Positions 1 to 7,983 of a DNA stretch of 20,097 nucleotides are shown here, piece after piece. The DNA lies in the NCBI GenBank assembly GCA_022562835.1, contig JADFOM010000009.1, forward strand, positions 1 to 20,097, read 5' to 3'. The first letter of the stretch is position 1; every line of letters starts with the position of its first letter. A program made the position numbers and the translations under genes. A model generated the notes under the pieces. It was given only the letters and a program-made list of their open reading frames with translations. It was not told where the DNA came from and did no database searches. The DNA is from Acidobacteriota bacterium (GTDB lineage: Bacteria > Actinomycetota > Acidimicrobiia > Acidimicrobiales > SHLQ01).

Positions 1-264
1 TTTCTTCTTAGAGGCTGTCTTCTTGACTGTGGCCTTCTTGACAGGTTTTTTCTTAGAGGCTGCCTTCTTGACAGGTTTTTTCTTAGAGGCTGCCTTCTTG
101 ACAGGTTTTTTCTTAGAGGCTGCCTTCTTGACAGGTTTTTTCTTAGAGGCTGCCTTCTTGGAGGCCGCCTTCTTCGTCGCGGCTGGTTTGGTGACAGACG
201 TTTTCACAGTCTTCGCCTTTGATTTCGCGGGAGACTTCTTGGCTGCTGATTTTTCGGACGCCAT
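1..264 (-). CDS. Lysine/alanine-rich basic protein, N-terminal part (truncated by window edge)
   Basis: The frame is open from an ATG at 264 to the window edge, giving 88 codons with no stop. It starts MASEKSAAKKSPAKSK and then becomes a repeat of the ten-residue unit KKPVKKAASK. Almost every residue is K, A, S, P, V or T, so the segment is strongly basic and disordered, like histone H1 or HupB tails. Such tails bind DNA or RNA without sequence specificity. In actinobacteria similar tails are found on HU/HupB-type proteins and on the N-termini of some TraR/DksA-type zinc-finger proteins, which can lie near divIVA. The part that would identify the family is outside the window. GGAGGA lies 13 nt before the chosen ATG; an in-frame ATG at 285 is a possible alternative start. 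Confidence 0.75.
   Translation of the reverse strand, partial: MASEKSAAKKSPAKSKAKTVKTSVTKPAATKKAASKKAASKKKPVKKAASKKKPVKKAASKKKPVKKAASKKKPVKKATVKKTASKKK
31..150 (-). repeat. Four tandem 30-bp coding repeats
   Basis: The 30-bp blocks at 61-90, 91-120 and 121-150 are identical, and the block at 31-60 differs only at its first base. Each block encodes the same ten residues in the basic tail. A degenerate further copy occupies 1-30. Identity at synonymous positions suggests recent expansion by slippage or unequal exchange rather than old selection on protein sequence alone. Confidence 0.95.
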
Positions 265-424
265 TGCCCTGTCACAATCCTCCATGCGGCACCTGAAGGC
301 GTGAGCACACGCCAACGGGCGGGCAGTGTAGCCCGGGGAGCCCGATTCGAAGGTGATGCTGCAACAACATCCGGCGAGCGCTCATCGATATACCGATCGG
401 TGTACAGAACCGAAACGCGAATAC
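265..424. other. Gap between divIVA and the basic protein gene
   Basis: This 160-bp gap holds a perfect 10-bp palindrome, ACCGATCGGT, at 392-401 and a small hairpin at 320-335 (five-bp stem CGGGC/GCCCG, six-base loop). No T-tract follows the hairpin on the minus strand, so it is not a classical intrinsic terminator. I see no convincing promoter, although the basic protein gene may well have its own. Confidence 0.4.
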
Positions 425-1273
425 TCAGCTCTGAATGTGTTGCTCGTCGTCCTCATCCTCAAAGAGCAACGAGGCTTCGCCATAGTCATCGCCGTCATTC
501 ACAGCACGACGCAGCTCATCGAAAAATTCGTCGCCGCTATCGTTTTCGACCGCTTCGTGTTGCTCGGTCTGATCGCTGACCTCTTGCGGCTCGACGACAT
601 CGATCGCTTGGGTGTGCTCGTCCTCAGGTACTGCTGACACTTCAGCAATCCCCTGGTCGTCCTCGGGAGCGATGACAGGACCCGACCCAAGCGACACTCC
701 GGACAGTTGTGGCGCACGGGCGACTCGCAGAGGCTCGGGGTCGCTCAACGCAGCCTGAATAGACCCGACAGCTCGTTCGATTCGTTCACGCTCGGTGGCT
801 ACGTGGGTTTCGAGAAGCTCCACGTCGTCCATCAAGAAGTTGCGAATCTCCTCAAGGTCACGAATCTCGTCGAGGACAGGGCCACGAGTGGCCTCGGCGA
901 CGCGTCGCGCCTCGGACTCCGCCATCTCGCGGATGGTCGCAGACTGTTCTTCAGCGTCCGCGGTCAACGTTGCAGCGCTTTCGGTCGCGTCGCTCACGAT
1001 CTGCGCTGATTCGTTCTTTGCCTCTTCGACCACGGCGTCGGCGGTGCGCTGGGCTAACACGAGGGTCCGTCGCAGTGTCTCCTCGGTTTCAGAGGCCTTC
1101 GAACCCGCCGCCTCGGCGTCTATCACCCGTTGTTTGAGGCGGGCTACCTTGCCTTGGAGCGCACCCACTCCTGCTTCGATCTCCTCGAGGAAGCGATCGA
1201 CCTCGACGGGGTCATACCCGCGACGTCGTTCCTCGAATACCACTTCTGCAAAGCGATCCGTAGTCAAGTCCAT
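425..1273 (-). CDS. divIVA: DivIVA/Wag31-like polar or septal coiled-coil protein
   Basis: The product has 282 residues. The N-terminal 40 residues match the DivIVA membrane-binding domain, with F-x-RRGYD followed by EVDRFL at about 16-28. A long heptad-rich, alanine/glutamate-rich coiled coil runs to about residue 175. The rest is a low-complexity acidic tail ending in an EDEDDEQ cluster. In actinobacteria DivIVA homologues bind negatively curved membrane at poles and septa and direct peptidoglycan synthesis, and position beside sepF and yggT is the usual actinobacterial arrangement. The ATG at 1273 is 54 bp downstream of the yggT stop and has only a weak ribosome site. The C-terminal tail is not conserved in the family, so its role is unknown. 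Confidence 0.9.
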   Translation of the reverse strand: MDLTTDRFAEVVFEERRRGYDPVEVDRFLEEIEAGVGALQGKVARLKQRVIDAEAAGSKASETEETLRRTLVLAQRTADAVVEEAKNESAQIVSDATESAATLTADAEEQSATIREMAESEARRVAEATRGPVLDEIRDLEEIRNFLMDDVELLETHVATERERIERAVGSIQAALSDPEPLRVARAPQLSGVSLGSGPVIAPEDDQGIAEVSAVPEDEHTQAIDVVEPQEVSDQTEQHEAVENDSGDEFFDELRRAVNDGDDYGEASLLFEDEDDEQHIQS

Positions 1274-1327
1274 CAGACTGATGGTACAGCCCGTCCACCA
1301 CAGTTTGGGGCATACTCAGGCGGCGAT

Positions 1328-1582
1328 TCAGCCGCAGATAAAGCTGAGCAGAATCGAGCCCCCGAAGAGCACGACCATCGCCGACAAATCGATCGCCGTG
1401 TTGCCCGCGCGCACCGGCGGCAGAAGTCGTCGAACGGGCGTCAGAACAGGGTCCGTGAGGGTGTAGAGATACCCGGCAACCATCGCCATGAACCCGTTGG
1501 GCGAAATCGGAATCCACGACAACAACACCCGAGCGACAATCGCGATGAAGTAGGCCCACAACGCAAGACATATGACTCCCAC
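1328..1582 (-). CDS. YggT-family small integral membrane protein
   Basis: The product has 84 residues and two hydrophobic segments, about 3-22 and 62-83. Between them lies the YggT pattern LLSWIPIS followed by TDPVLTPVRRLLPP. YggT proteins are small membrane proteins of poorly defined function, commonly found between sepF and divIVA in Gram-positive bacteria and linked to division or osmotic stress. The start is a GTG 13 nt after the sepF stop, preceded by GAGG at about 11 nt. The length fits a single-repeat YggT, while the proteobacterial version is a doubled form. Confidence 0.88.
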   Translation of the reverse strand: MGVICLALWAYFIAIVARVLLSWIPISPNGFMAMVAGYLYTLTDPVLTPVRRLLPPVRAGNTAIDLSAMVVLFGGSILLSFICG

Positions 1583-1595
1583 TGTGCGTCGAGCC

Positions 1596-2165
1596 TCAGT
1601 CGCTCAGGTCGCCTTCGGAAAACCGTCGACGATCCTCTTCGGTTAGCTCGACGTCCTCGGGCGAAAGGAGATACACGGAGTTTGCGACCTTTTCCATCTT
1701 GCCTTCACATGCGTAGCAAAGGCCGCTCGCGAAATCGATCAGGCGGCGAGCAAGCTCCTTGTCGGCACCCTGAAGATTGACGATGACCGGCCGCCCCAAC
1801 TTGAAAGCGTCGCCCACGACCTGGGCATCGTTGAAAGTCTCGGGCGACACGATGCTCGGGTTTGCTTGCTGGGGGGCGGGAACTGCACGCACGACCGGCT
1901 TGTCCCCTGGAATGACACGAACGCCAGTGCCGCCACCGGCGCTCGCAGCACCTGCCGGCCGTGCCGCCTCGGACCGCTGAGCGGTGGTGGTGGTGCGCAC
2001 TGCGCGTGGCACATTGCGGGGCCGCTCGGGGACAACTTCAGGAGCTGCGGACGGCGCACGCACAGCGGGCTCATCGTCGAACTCTGAAGACTGAAATTGC
2101 TCGTCGTATTCTTCATCGGGACCGAGCCCGAGGTACAACATCGTCTTCTTCCACGCACCTGACAT
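1596..2165 (-). CDS. sepF: Cell division protein SepF
   Basis: The product has 189 residues. It starts MSGAWKKTMLYLGLGPDEEY, resembling the amphipathic N-terminal membrane anchor of actinobacterial SepF. A disordered linker rich in A, P and R follows to about residue 100. The C-terminal SepF fold carries ETFNDAQVVGDAFKLGRPVIVNL and then LIDFASGL and VYLLSPEDV. SepF binds the FtsZ C-terminal peptide and tethers FtsZ to the membrane, which matters here because no ftsA is seen. The segment after DFASGL reads CYACEG, placing two cysteines where YG-type residues are common. The start is fixed by a strong AAGGAGG at 2170-2176, four nt before the ATG. Confidence 0.95.
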   Translation of the reverse strand: MSGAWKKTMLYLGLGPDEEYDEQFQSSEFDDEPAVRAPSAAPEVVPERPRNVPRAVRTTTTAQRSEAARPAGAASAGGGTGVRVIPGDKPVVRAVPAPQQANPSIVSPETFNDAQVVGDAFKLGRPVIVNLQGADKELARRLIDFASGLCYACEGKMEKVANSVYLLSPEDVELTEEDRRRFSEGDLSD

Positions 2166-2169
2166 GGGC

Positions 2170-2176
2170 CCTCCTT
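2170..2176 (-). promoter_or_regulatory. Strong ribosome binding site of sepF
   Basis: The minus strand reads AAGGAGG four nt before the sepF ATG. It is among the strongest Shine-Dalgarno matches in the window and sits in a 123-bp gap after yggS. This suggests sepF is translated independently of the upstream genes. Confidence 0.8.
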
Positions 2177-2288
2177 TGACAACCGTCAGCGAGCGGCCGC
2201 TGCACGATGAGCGACCATTCGAAACAATCTAGCCGCTCGCGGGCCGCGCGGGCAGAACGGCATCGTTTGGAACGGGCCACCGGTGCCG

Positions 2289-2942
2289 TCAGTGCTTTTC
2301 GAGCGGACGTGCCCCGAACAGATACGAACCGATCCGCACCATCGTCGCCCCTTGATCGATGGCCTGCTCGAAGTCACGCGTCATGCCCATCGACCGTTCG
2401 CGCAAACCGAGCTGGTCGGCGAGGCGGTCAACCACTGCAAACGCAGGTGAGGGATCGACATTTTCGTCCGTAGGGCCAACCGTCATTAGACCAACGACCT
2501 CAAGACCGGCTGCGCGGCCGGCGGAAACCAAGTGTTCGGTCTCGGCGGGTGCGCAGCCGCCTTTGCCGGATTCACCCGTCGCATTCACCTGAACCAGGAT
2601 CGACGCCCCCGGCGCACGTTTGGCGATCTCGTTCACCAATTCGGAGCGGTCGACGGTGTGCCAGAGCGATACGAATGGCGCAACTCGTCGCACCTTGTTT
2701 CGCTGGAGTTGCCCGGTGAAATGCCAAGTCGTTCCTTCGGGCAACACCTCGACCTTTGCAATGAGTTCCTGCGCGTAGTTCTCACCGAGATCTGCGCATC
2801 CGGCTTTGAAAGCGTCCAATGTCAGCGCCGCGTCGAATCCTTTGGTCATGGCGATGAGCTTCGCCGAACCCAGGCGACCACGAAGCTCATCGAGCCGCTG
2901 CGAAATCGCCTCGATGCGCTGCTCGCTCACCGCTCCGTCCAT
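2289..2942 (-). CDS. YggS/PROSC-family PLP-binding protein
   Basis: The product has 217 residues from the ATG at 2942. It shows the family pattern: a PLP-lysine segment LIAMTKGF, then GENYAQE, WHFTGQLQRNK, HTVDR, a GMT..FEQAI run near the C-terminus and MVRIGSYLFGAR. These proteins form a TIM-barrel that carries PLP and take part in B6 and amino-acid homeostasis; no enzyme activity is established. The gene overlaps the end of pgeF by 16 bp. A GTG at 2930 would give a four-base GTGA overlap with the pgeF stop and is an equally plausible start. Longer upstream extensions would run deep into pgeF and look spurious. The pgeF-yggS-sepF order after ftsZ is common in actinobacteria. Confidence 0.92.
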   Translation of the reverse strand: MDGAVSEQRIEAISQRLDELRGRLGSAKLIAMTKGFDAALTLDAFKAGCADLGENYAQELIAKVEVLPEGTTWHFTGQLQRNKVRRVAPFVSLWHTVDRSELVNEIAKRAPGASILVQVNATGESGKGGCAPAETEHLVSAGRAAGLEVVGLMTVGPTDENVDPSPAFAVVDRLADQLGLRERSMGMTRDFEQAIDQGATMVRIGSYLFGARPLEKH

Positions 2943-3607
2943 GCCACCGTCGCCATACGCTGAGCTTCGCCGCGCGCGCGATGAGAGAAGAGGTCGCGCC
3001 GACACGCCGTGCAGGCGTCGCTTATCTCGACGCGCTCGACGCCGAGGCGTCCCATCGTCACGGCGATTGCAGCCCGCAGATCAAAACTCGGTTCACCCTC
3101 GGCATTGCACGCCACAATGGCCGGTCCGAACCTGGTTGTCAGTCGGGCTAGATCAGGTTCAGAAAACGTGTAGCACTCGGCTCCGATGCATGGACCCACC
3201 CAAGCAGCATCCACCACTCCCCCGCACTGTTGAAGCCGTGCCACGGTCGCTTCGACCACACCCGCCTCGAGCCCGCGCCAGCCTGCGTGGGCTACTGCGA
3301 ACCATGAACCGGGACCATATAGCACCACGGGTGCACAATCGGCGGTCTGAATCGCCAGAGGACGATCCAAGTCAGCGGTGACCAACCCATCGCCCTCGGC
3401 GCCGTTTGACGCAGCACCCGCTACCTCGATCACCGCGCGGCCGTGCACTTGGATCGGCACGCTCCAGGACAGGTCGCAGTGAGAACGACGCCGCTCATCG
3501 AGCGCCTTCGGCTCAGCATTGATCCCAAAGTCACCGTCGGACCGCTCGGTTGTGACGATATGGAGGGTCGAACCGTTATCCAGCGCGAGTGCTCGGCGCT
3601 GTGCCAT
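2927..3607 (-). CDS. pgeF: Peptidoglycan editing factor PgeF (YfiH/DUF152 family)
   Basis: The product has 226 residues with the family's metal-binding pattern: QVHG, GDGLVT, TADCAPV, AHAGWRG, GPCIG, CYTF and a C-terminal FSHRARGEAQRMATVAW. The histidines and cysteine in VHG, ADC and HAGW are the known zinc site. The E. coli member removes precursors carrying L-serine in place of L-alanine from the UDP-MurNAc pathway; older annotations call it polyphenol oxidase or laccase. The ATG at 3607 lies 15 nt after the ftsZ stop, with AAGGGG close in front. Clustering with ftsZ and the mur genes fits a role in cell-wall precursor quality control. Confidence 0.93.
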   Translation of the reverse strand: MAQRRALALDNGSTLHIVTTERSDGDFGINAEPKALDERRRSHCDLSWSVPIQVHGRAVIEVAGAASNGAEGDGLVTADLDRPLAIQTADCAPVVLYGPGSWFAVAHAGWRGLEAGVVEATVARLQQCGGVVDAAWVGPCIGAECYTFSEPDLARLTTRFGPAIVACNAEGEPSFDLRAAIAVTMGRLGVERVEISDACTACRRDLFSHRARGEAQRMATVAWTER

Positions 3608-3622
3608 GACCCCTTTTTGTAC

Positions 3623-4753
3623 CTATTGAAGAAACGTCGGGACGTCGAACCCGTCGTCATCTTCTTCGGAGGCCGCCGCTTGCTCCGATGGCCCGTCCGC
3701 AAACACGTCCGCAATAGGTTCATCGCCGGTGTCCCCGACGCTCTGAGGTTCCCGTTCCATCACCGCGCGGGCGGGTTGTCCAGTCTTGGGCCGAGCGCCC
3801 TCTTCCCAGCTGTCGAAACCAGCCGCGATCACCGTGACGCGCACCTCGTCACCCAACTCGTCGTCGATGACCGCACCGAAGATGATGTTGGCCTCGGGGT
3901 GGGCGACACCGTGAATGGCCTCGGCGGCTTCGTTGACCTCGAACAGGCCGAGATCGCTGCCACCGGAAATGTTGAGGAGGATGCCCCTCGCACCTTCGAT
4001 GGATGCCTCGAGAAGAGGCGACGAGATCGCTGAAAGCGCCGCTGTAAGCGCCCGGCCTTCGCCCGACGAACAGCCGATGCCCATGAGAGCTGAGCCGGCA
4101 TCGGTCATGATCATCTTGACGTCGGCGAAGTCGGTGTTGATCAGACCCGGGGTCGTAATTAGATCTGTAATTCCCTGAACACCCTGCAACAGGACCTCAT
4201 CGGCCATCTTGAAGGCATTCAGGACGGAGGTGTTCTCATCGGAAACGCTAAGCAATCGATCGTTAGGGATGACGATTTGGGTATCGACCTTTTCCCTGAG
4301 TCGCTGAATGCCGTTTTCGGCCTGAACCGAGCGGCGCTTACCCTCGAAGGTGAACGGCCGGGTGACAACGCCGATGGTCAATGCATCAAGTCCCTTGGCG
4401 ATCTCAGCGATCACCGGTGCGGCGCCCGTACCGGTACCCCCACCCTTGCCGGCGGTAATGAACACCATGTCAGCGCCGGTCAGCGCTTGCTCGATCTCGC
4501 TGCGATGTCCCTCTGCGGCGGCTTCACCGACCTCGGGATCCGACCCGGCACCAAGCCCACGGGTCAGCTCGCGTCCGATGTCGAGTTTCACGTCGGCATC
4601 GCTCATCAACAATGCCTGCGCGTCAGTGTTGATCGCAATGAACTCAACGCCCTTGAGTCCGGCGTCGATCATCCGGTTGACGGCGTTGACGCCGCCTCCG
4701 CCGATTCCGACGACCTTGATGACCGCAAGATAGTTCTGTGGATTACCATTCAT
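3623..4753 (-). CDS. ftsZ: Cell division GTPase FtsZ
   Basis: The product has 376 residues from the ATG at 4753. The tubulin signature GGGTGTG is at 104-110 and the T7 loop NTDFADV at 206-212 retains both catalytic aspartates. The C-terminal third has a variable acidic linker and ends in the partner-binding peptide DDDGFDVPTFLQ, which binds SepF and other partners. FtsZ polymerises into the Z-ring and recruits the division machinery. An upstream in-frame start at 4789 would add 12 non-conserved residues, and the GGAGGG 11 nt before 4753 supports the shorter form. A 132-bp gap separates it from ftsQ, so an additional promoter is possible, though none is clear. Confidence 0.98.
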   Translation of the reverse strand: MNGNPQNYLAVIKVVGIGGGGVNAVNRMIDAGLKGVEFIAINTDAQALLMSDADVKLDIGRELTRGLGAGSDPEVGEAAAEGHRSEIEQALTGADMVFITAGKGGGTGTGAAPVIAEIAKGLDALTIGVVTRPFTFEGKRRSVQAENGIQRLREKVDTQIVIPNDRLLSVSDENTSVLNAFKMADEVLLQGVQGITDLITTPGLINTDFADVKMIMTDAGSALMGIGCSSGEGRALTAALSAISSPLLEASIEGARGILLNISGGSDLGLFEVNEAAEAIHGVAHPEANIIFGAVIDDELGDEVRVTVIAAGFDSWEEGARPKTGQPARAVMEREPQSVGDTGDEPIADVFADGPSEQAAASEEDDDGFDVPTFLQ

Positions 4754-4764
4754 TGCGGTGGCTT

Positions 4765-4770
4765 CCCTCC
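4765..4770 (-). promoter_or_regulatory. Ribosome binding site that decides the ftsZ start
   Basis: GGAGGG on the minus strand lies 11 nt before the ATG at 4753. The upstream in-frame candidate at 4789 would place this site inside the coding sequence, which favours the shorter FtsZ. Confidence 0.6.
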
Positions 4771-4885
4771 GATAACAGCACCGATACATCCACGGCGCGA
4801 GCGCAAGCGCCCGGTCGCTGGACGGCTCGTGACAACACGGTAGCGTAGAGGCCGCCGCGCAACATTTTGGCTTCGCGCAGAATTT

Positions 4886-5650
4886 TCATGTGCACCCCCG
4901 ACGAACGATCGGTGAATCGGCGACCCGAACATCGATCTCGTCGATGCAGGAAAGCTCTGCACGGCCGAGCACCGTCGCGAGACCGATGAGCTTCTTGTCG
5001 ACATCCGCCGCGCTACCGAGAACCGCTTCGGCGCTGCCCACCAAGTTCAATACAAGGCCTCGACGGTCATCGGTCTCCACCCGGTCGATCCAACGCGAGA
5101 GGTTGGGACCAATCGCCCGAATCACCGTGCTAACCCCTTCGGCCGAGCCAAAATGGTCACCGACCTTCAGCGATACTGCCTCGGCACCTGCGAGGACAGC
5201 AGGCAGCCCCGACGGCTCGTCGACAACCTCCACGACCACACCATCGGCAGAAACGACAGCAAACCTACCGCCCGAGATTATCTCGTAGAGCGGCTCGCGC
5301 TCGACCACATCGATGAGGGCCTTGTTCGGCCACTCACGGCGCACCGACACCGACTCCACATATGGCAGCTGTTCGATCGCATGCCGGGCGGCTGCGGCAT
5401 CGAGATCGATGAGCGGATCGCCCAGTTCGATTCCGGACAGCGCGACCAATTCAGCCTCTTCGATTCGCACCGAACCGCTGACCTCGACGTGATCGATATC
5501 GAAGGCAGGCGAGCGCAAGCCAAACAACACGAACAAGAAGACTCCCGTGGCCAACATGAGAATCATCAATCGACGAAGCCGACGTCGTCCAACCGACCGA
5601 CTGACGTCGATACGGCGGCGCCTGAGCCTCGGATCCTCTCGCATGGTCAT
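4886..5650 (-). CDS. ftsQ: Division protein FtsQ (POTRA domain)
   Basis: The product has 254 residues. A basic, arginine-rich cytoplasmic segment (about 1-28) precedes one membrane helix, MILMLATGVFLFVLFG (about 29-45). The POTRA domain follows, with FDIDHVEVSGSVRIEEAEL, then LPYVESVSVRREWPNKALIDVVEREP, which is the most conserved part of the family. FtsQ recruits FtsL and its partner and links the Z-ring to FtsW-FtsI. The ATG at 5650 is six nt after the murB stop, with GAGGAG nine nt in front; a second in-frame ATG at 5644 is possible. Confidence 0.93.
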   Translation of the reverse strand: MTMREDPRLRRRRIDVSRSVGRRRLRRLMILMLATGVFLFVLFGLRSPAFDIDHVEVSGSVRIEEAELVALSGIELGDPLIDLDAAAARHAIEQLPYVESVSVRREWPNKALIDVVEREPLYEIISGGRFAVVSADGVVVEVVDEPSGLPAVLAGAEAVSLKVGDHFGSAEGVSTVIRAIGPNLSRWIDRVETDDRRGLVLNLVGSAEAVLGSAADVDKKLIGLATVLGRAELSCIDEIDVRVADSPIVRRGCT

Positions 5651-5656
5651 GAGAAT

Positions 5657-6616
5657 CTACTCCTCATAGCACCCTGGTTCGTCCATACCAGAGGAGACCA
5701 ATGGTGAATCGTCGAAGCCAGCGATACGCGTTTCAACCTCGAGGAGCACCCCAGACCGCTCCTCTACCGCTTCTATGATCGTGACCATCAGGGCGTGCAC
5801 ATCATCTGCACGCCCACCGGCGTCAACCTGGATGAAGTTCGCGTGCTTGGTCGACACGACAGCTGTACCGACCCGGGTACCGGCCAAACCTGCCGCATCG
5901 ATAAGTCGGCCGGCTGAATCACCCTCCGGGTTCTTGAAGACCGAACCGGCGTTTTGCCCGCCTGGTTGGTGCTCCCGACGCCAACGAACGATCTCTTCGA
6001 GTAGACGAGCACCCTCGACCTGATCGCCGATCGCTAGCTGAAGCTCTACCTCGATGACAAGATGATGATCTGCAAGGTTCGAGTGCCGATAGGCAAGATC
6101 GAGGGTTTCCAAGGGCCGACGTTCGATCTCACCGGCAATGACGTCGACGACGTCTGCCCAGACCAACACCGACGCCATGTCAGAACCATGCCCGCCGGCA
6201 TTCATTCGCACTGCGCCACCGATTGCTCCGGGGACGCCGACCGCCCACTCGAACCCCCCAAGACCTGCTTTGGTCACCTTGCGCGCGACGACCGGAAGTG
6301 CGGCAGCGCCACCGACGCGCGTGCGTGTGCCGTCCATCTCAACCTCGCCGAACCGTCGGCCGAGGCGCAGGACCAATCCATCAAACCCGGCGTCGGCGAC
6401 CAGCAGATTCGAACCCTTTCCCGCTATCAATACGTCGCCCTCATATCCAGCGAGGTGAGGCATGAGCGTCTCGAGAGCGTCACGATCGTGTACTTCAACC
6501 TCGTATGCGGCGGCACCTCCGACCCTGTAGGTCGTTCGAACACCGAGCGGAGCGTCGGAGCTCACAACGATTCCCGGATGCACACGGCGCAGCCTCTCGT
6601 GCAACTCCTGACTCAC
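5657..6616 (-). CDS. murB: UDP-N-acetylenolpyruvoylglucosamine reductase MurB
   Basis: The product has 319 residues and uses FAD and NADPH to reduce UDP-GlcNAc-enolpyruvate to UDP-MurNAc. The FAD-binding half has TTYRVGG and IAGKGSNLLV, followed by GFEWAVGVPGAIGGAVRMNAG. The C-terminal half has YRHSN and PGGQNAGSVFKNPEGDSAGRLID, which holds the catalytic serine, and then HANFI. The start is a GTG overlapping the murC stop by GTGA. This gene supplies the substrate of MurC, encoded immediately upstream. Confidence 0.96.
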   Translation of the reverse strand: MSQELHERLRRVHPGIVVSSDAPLGVRTTYRVGGAAAYEVEVHDRDALETLMPHLAGYEGDVLIAGKGSNLLVADAGFDGLVLRLGRRFGEVEMDGTRTRVGGAAALPVVARKVTKAGLGGFEWAVGVPGAIGGAVRMNAGGHGSDMASVLVWADVVDVIAGEIERRPLETLDLAYRHSNLADHHLVIEVELQLAIGDQVEGARLLEEIVRWRREHQPGGQNAGSVFKNPEGDSAGRLIDAAGLAGTRVGTAVVSTKHANFIQVDAGGRADDVHALMVTIIEAVEERSGVLLEVETRIAGFDDSPLVSSGMDEPGCYEE

Positions 6617-7983
6617 TGCAGGCCTGCGATCAGGTCGGTCGGGACGGTGGTTAGGTCACCGGCACCGAGTGTGAGACAAAGGTCGCCCGGCTGGAGGATG
6701 TCGGTGAGCCGATCGATGAGAGGCGCTCTATGGGCAATAAATTCTATGGTCGCGTTGGCGTCCGAACTGCGCACGGCGTCGACGATCAGTTGACCGGTTA
6801 CGCCCGGCCGAAGTGGTTCGCCTGCAGAGTAAACGTCGGTCACAACGATGTGATCGGCACCTTCAAAGCTCGTCGCGAATTCCTGCCACAGCGACTCGGT
6901 ACGGCTATAGCGATGCGGTTGAAACACACACACGATTCGGTTCCAGTTGCCGTCGGCTGCGGCAGCGATCGCGGCGGTCACTTCGGTCGGCAGATGCGCG
7001 TAATCGTCGACGAAGGTCACTCCCGCAGCGCTGCCACGTTGCTCGAAACGCCTCGCTACCCCCCCAAAACGACTTAGCGAAGCACACACCAGCGTCGGGT
7101 CTGCGCCGATCTCAAGCGCAGTTGCGGCGGCACCCGCCGCGTTGAGCGCATTGTGCAGACCCGGTAGGGGAAGGTCGATGGAGCCGAGCCGCTTCGTACC
7201 GCTCACAAGATCGAACGCGATCCCATCAGCCCCGCGTTGCAGACCGACTATCCGATAGTCACACCCCTCTGCCTGCCCGTAGCTGACAGTGCCGCCAAGA
7301 TCGGCGAGTCGGGCGGCACCAGGATCGTCAGCACAGATGATGACAGGGCCCGTCGCATCGCTCACGAACGACTCGAAGGCCGCGACAAGACCGTCGAAAC
7401 CTCCGTATGTTTCGAGATGATCCGGTTCCAGATTGGTGACCACACCGACCTCGTGGCCCAAGGTCACAAATGTGCCATCGGATTCGTCGGCCTCGACCAC
7501 AAAGTATTCGCCTTCGCCCCAGACCGCCCCTGAACCGATCTCGTTGACATCGCCTCCGATGATGAACGAGGGTTCGAATCCGGCGTCGGCCAACACGAGA
7601 GCGAGCATCGACGAAGTCGTCGTCTTGCCATGGGTCCCGGCGACAGCGATGGTCCGACGCTGAGCACTGATCGCTGCGAGCACCTCTGCGCGGCGACATA
7701 CGACGATCGACCGTTCACCCGCCGCTCTCACCTCACTATTGTGTTCTGGAATCGCGGAGGAAATGGCGACGAAGTCGACATCGCCGACGTTGCTCGGGTC
7801 GTGGCCGAGGAACACCTCGATGCCCAACAATCGCAACCGATCAAGACCTGGAGATGCCTTCAAGTCGCTGCCGGTAACGTGATGACCCATCCAGGCGAGC
7901 ACTGCCGCAATCGCACTCATCCCGGCGCCGCCAATACCCACCACATGCACACTCCGCGGAACCGAGAGGTCGATATCGGTCAT
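6613..7983 (-). CDS. murC: UDP-N-acetylmuramate--L-alanine ligase MurC
   Basis: The product has 456 residues and adds L-alanine to UDP-MurNAc using ATP. The N-terminal Rossmann part carries VGIGGAGMSAIA, the P-loop GTHGKTT is at 116-122, and EADESDGTF and NLEPDHLETYGG follow. The C-terminal domain has DDYAHLPTE at 326-334 and VFQPHRYSRT. The more usual form of the 326-334 motif has two histidines (DDYAHHPTE), and here the second is leucine. The ATG overlaps the murG stop by ATGA and the end overlaps murB by four bases, so the three genes are probably translationally coupled. Confidence 0.97.
   Translation of the reverse strand: MTDIDLSVPRSVHVVGIGGAGMSAIAAVLAWMGHHVTGSDLKASPGLDRLRLLGIEVFLGHDPSNVGDVDFVAISSAIPEHNSEVRAAGERSIVVCRRAEVLAAISAQRRTIAVAGTHGKTTTSSMLALVLADAGFEPSFIIGGDVNEIGSGAVWGEGEYFVVEADESDGTFVTLGHEVGVVTNLEPDHLETYGGFDGLVAAFESFVSDATGPVIICADDPGAARLADLGGTVSYGQAEGCDYRIVGLQRGADGIAFDLVSGTKRLGSIDLPLPGLHNALNAAGAAATALEIGADPTLVCASLSRFGGVARRFEQRGSAAGVTFVDDYAHLPTEVTAAIAAAADGNWNRIVCVFQPHRYSRTESLWQEFATSFEGADHIVVTDVYSAGEPLRPGVTGQLIVDAVRSSDANATIEFIAHRAPLIDRLTDILQPGDLCLTLGAGDLTTVPTDLIAGLQ

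Noticed and set aside
23..304. Plus-strand open frame with repeated FLTGFFLEAA, resembling a repeated membrane protein
   Set aside because: It is the reverse complement of the lysine/alanine-rich coding repeat. The minus frame starts with a plausible site and gives a familiar basic tail.
320..335. Intrinsic terminator after divIVA
   Set aside because: The stem is only five bp and no run of T follows on the minus strand.
4754..4789. Longer ftsZ start at 4789
   Set aside because: The extra residues MYRCCYRREATA are unlike FtsZ and would swallow the ribosome site at 4765-4770.
4754..4885. Possible ftsZ promoter in the gap after ftsQ
   Set aside because: I looked for TTGNNN and TANNNT pairs with 16-18 bp spacing and found none convincing, so no promoter is listed.
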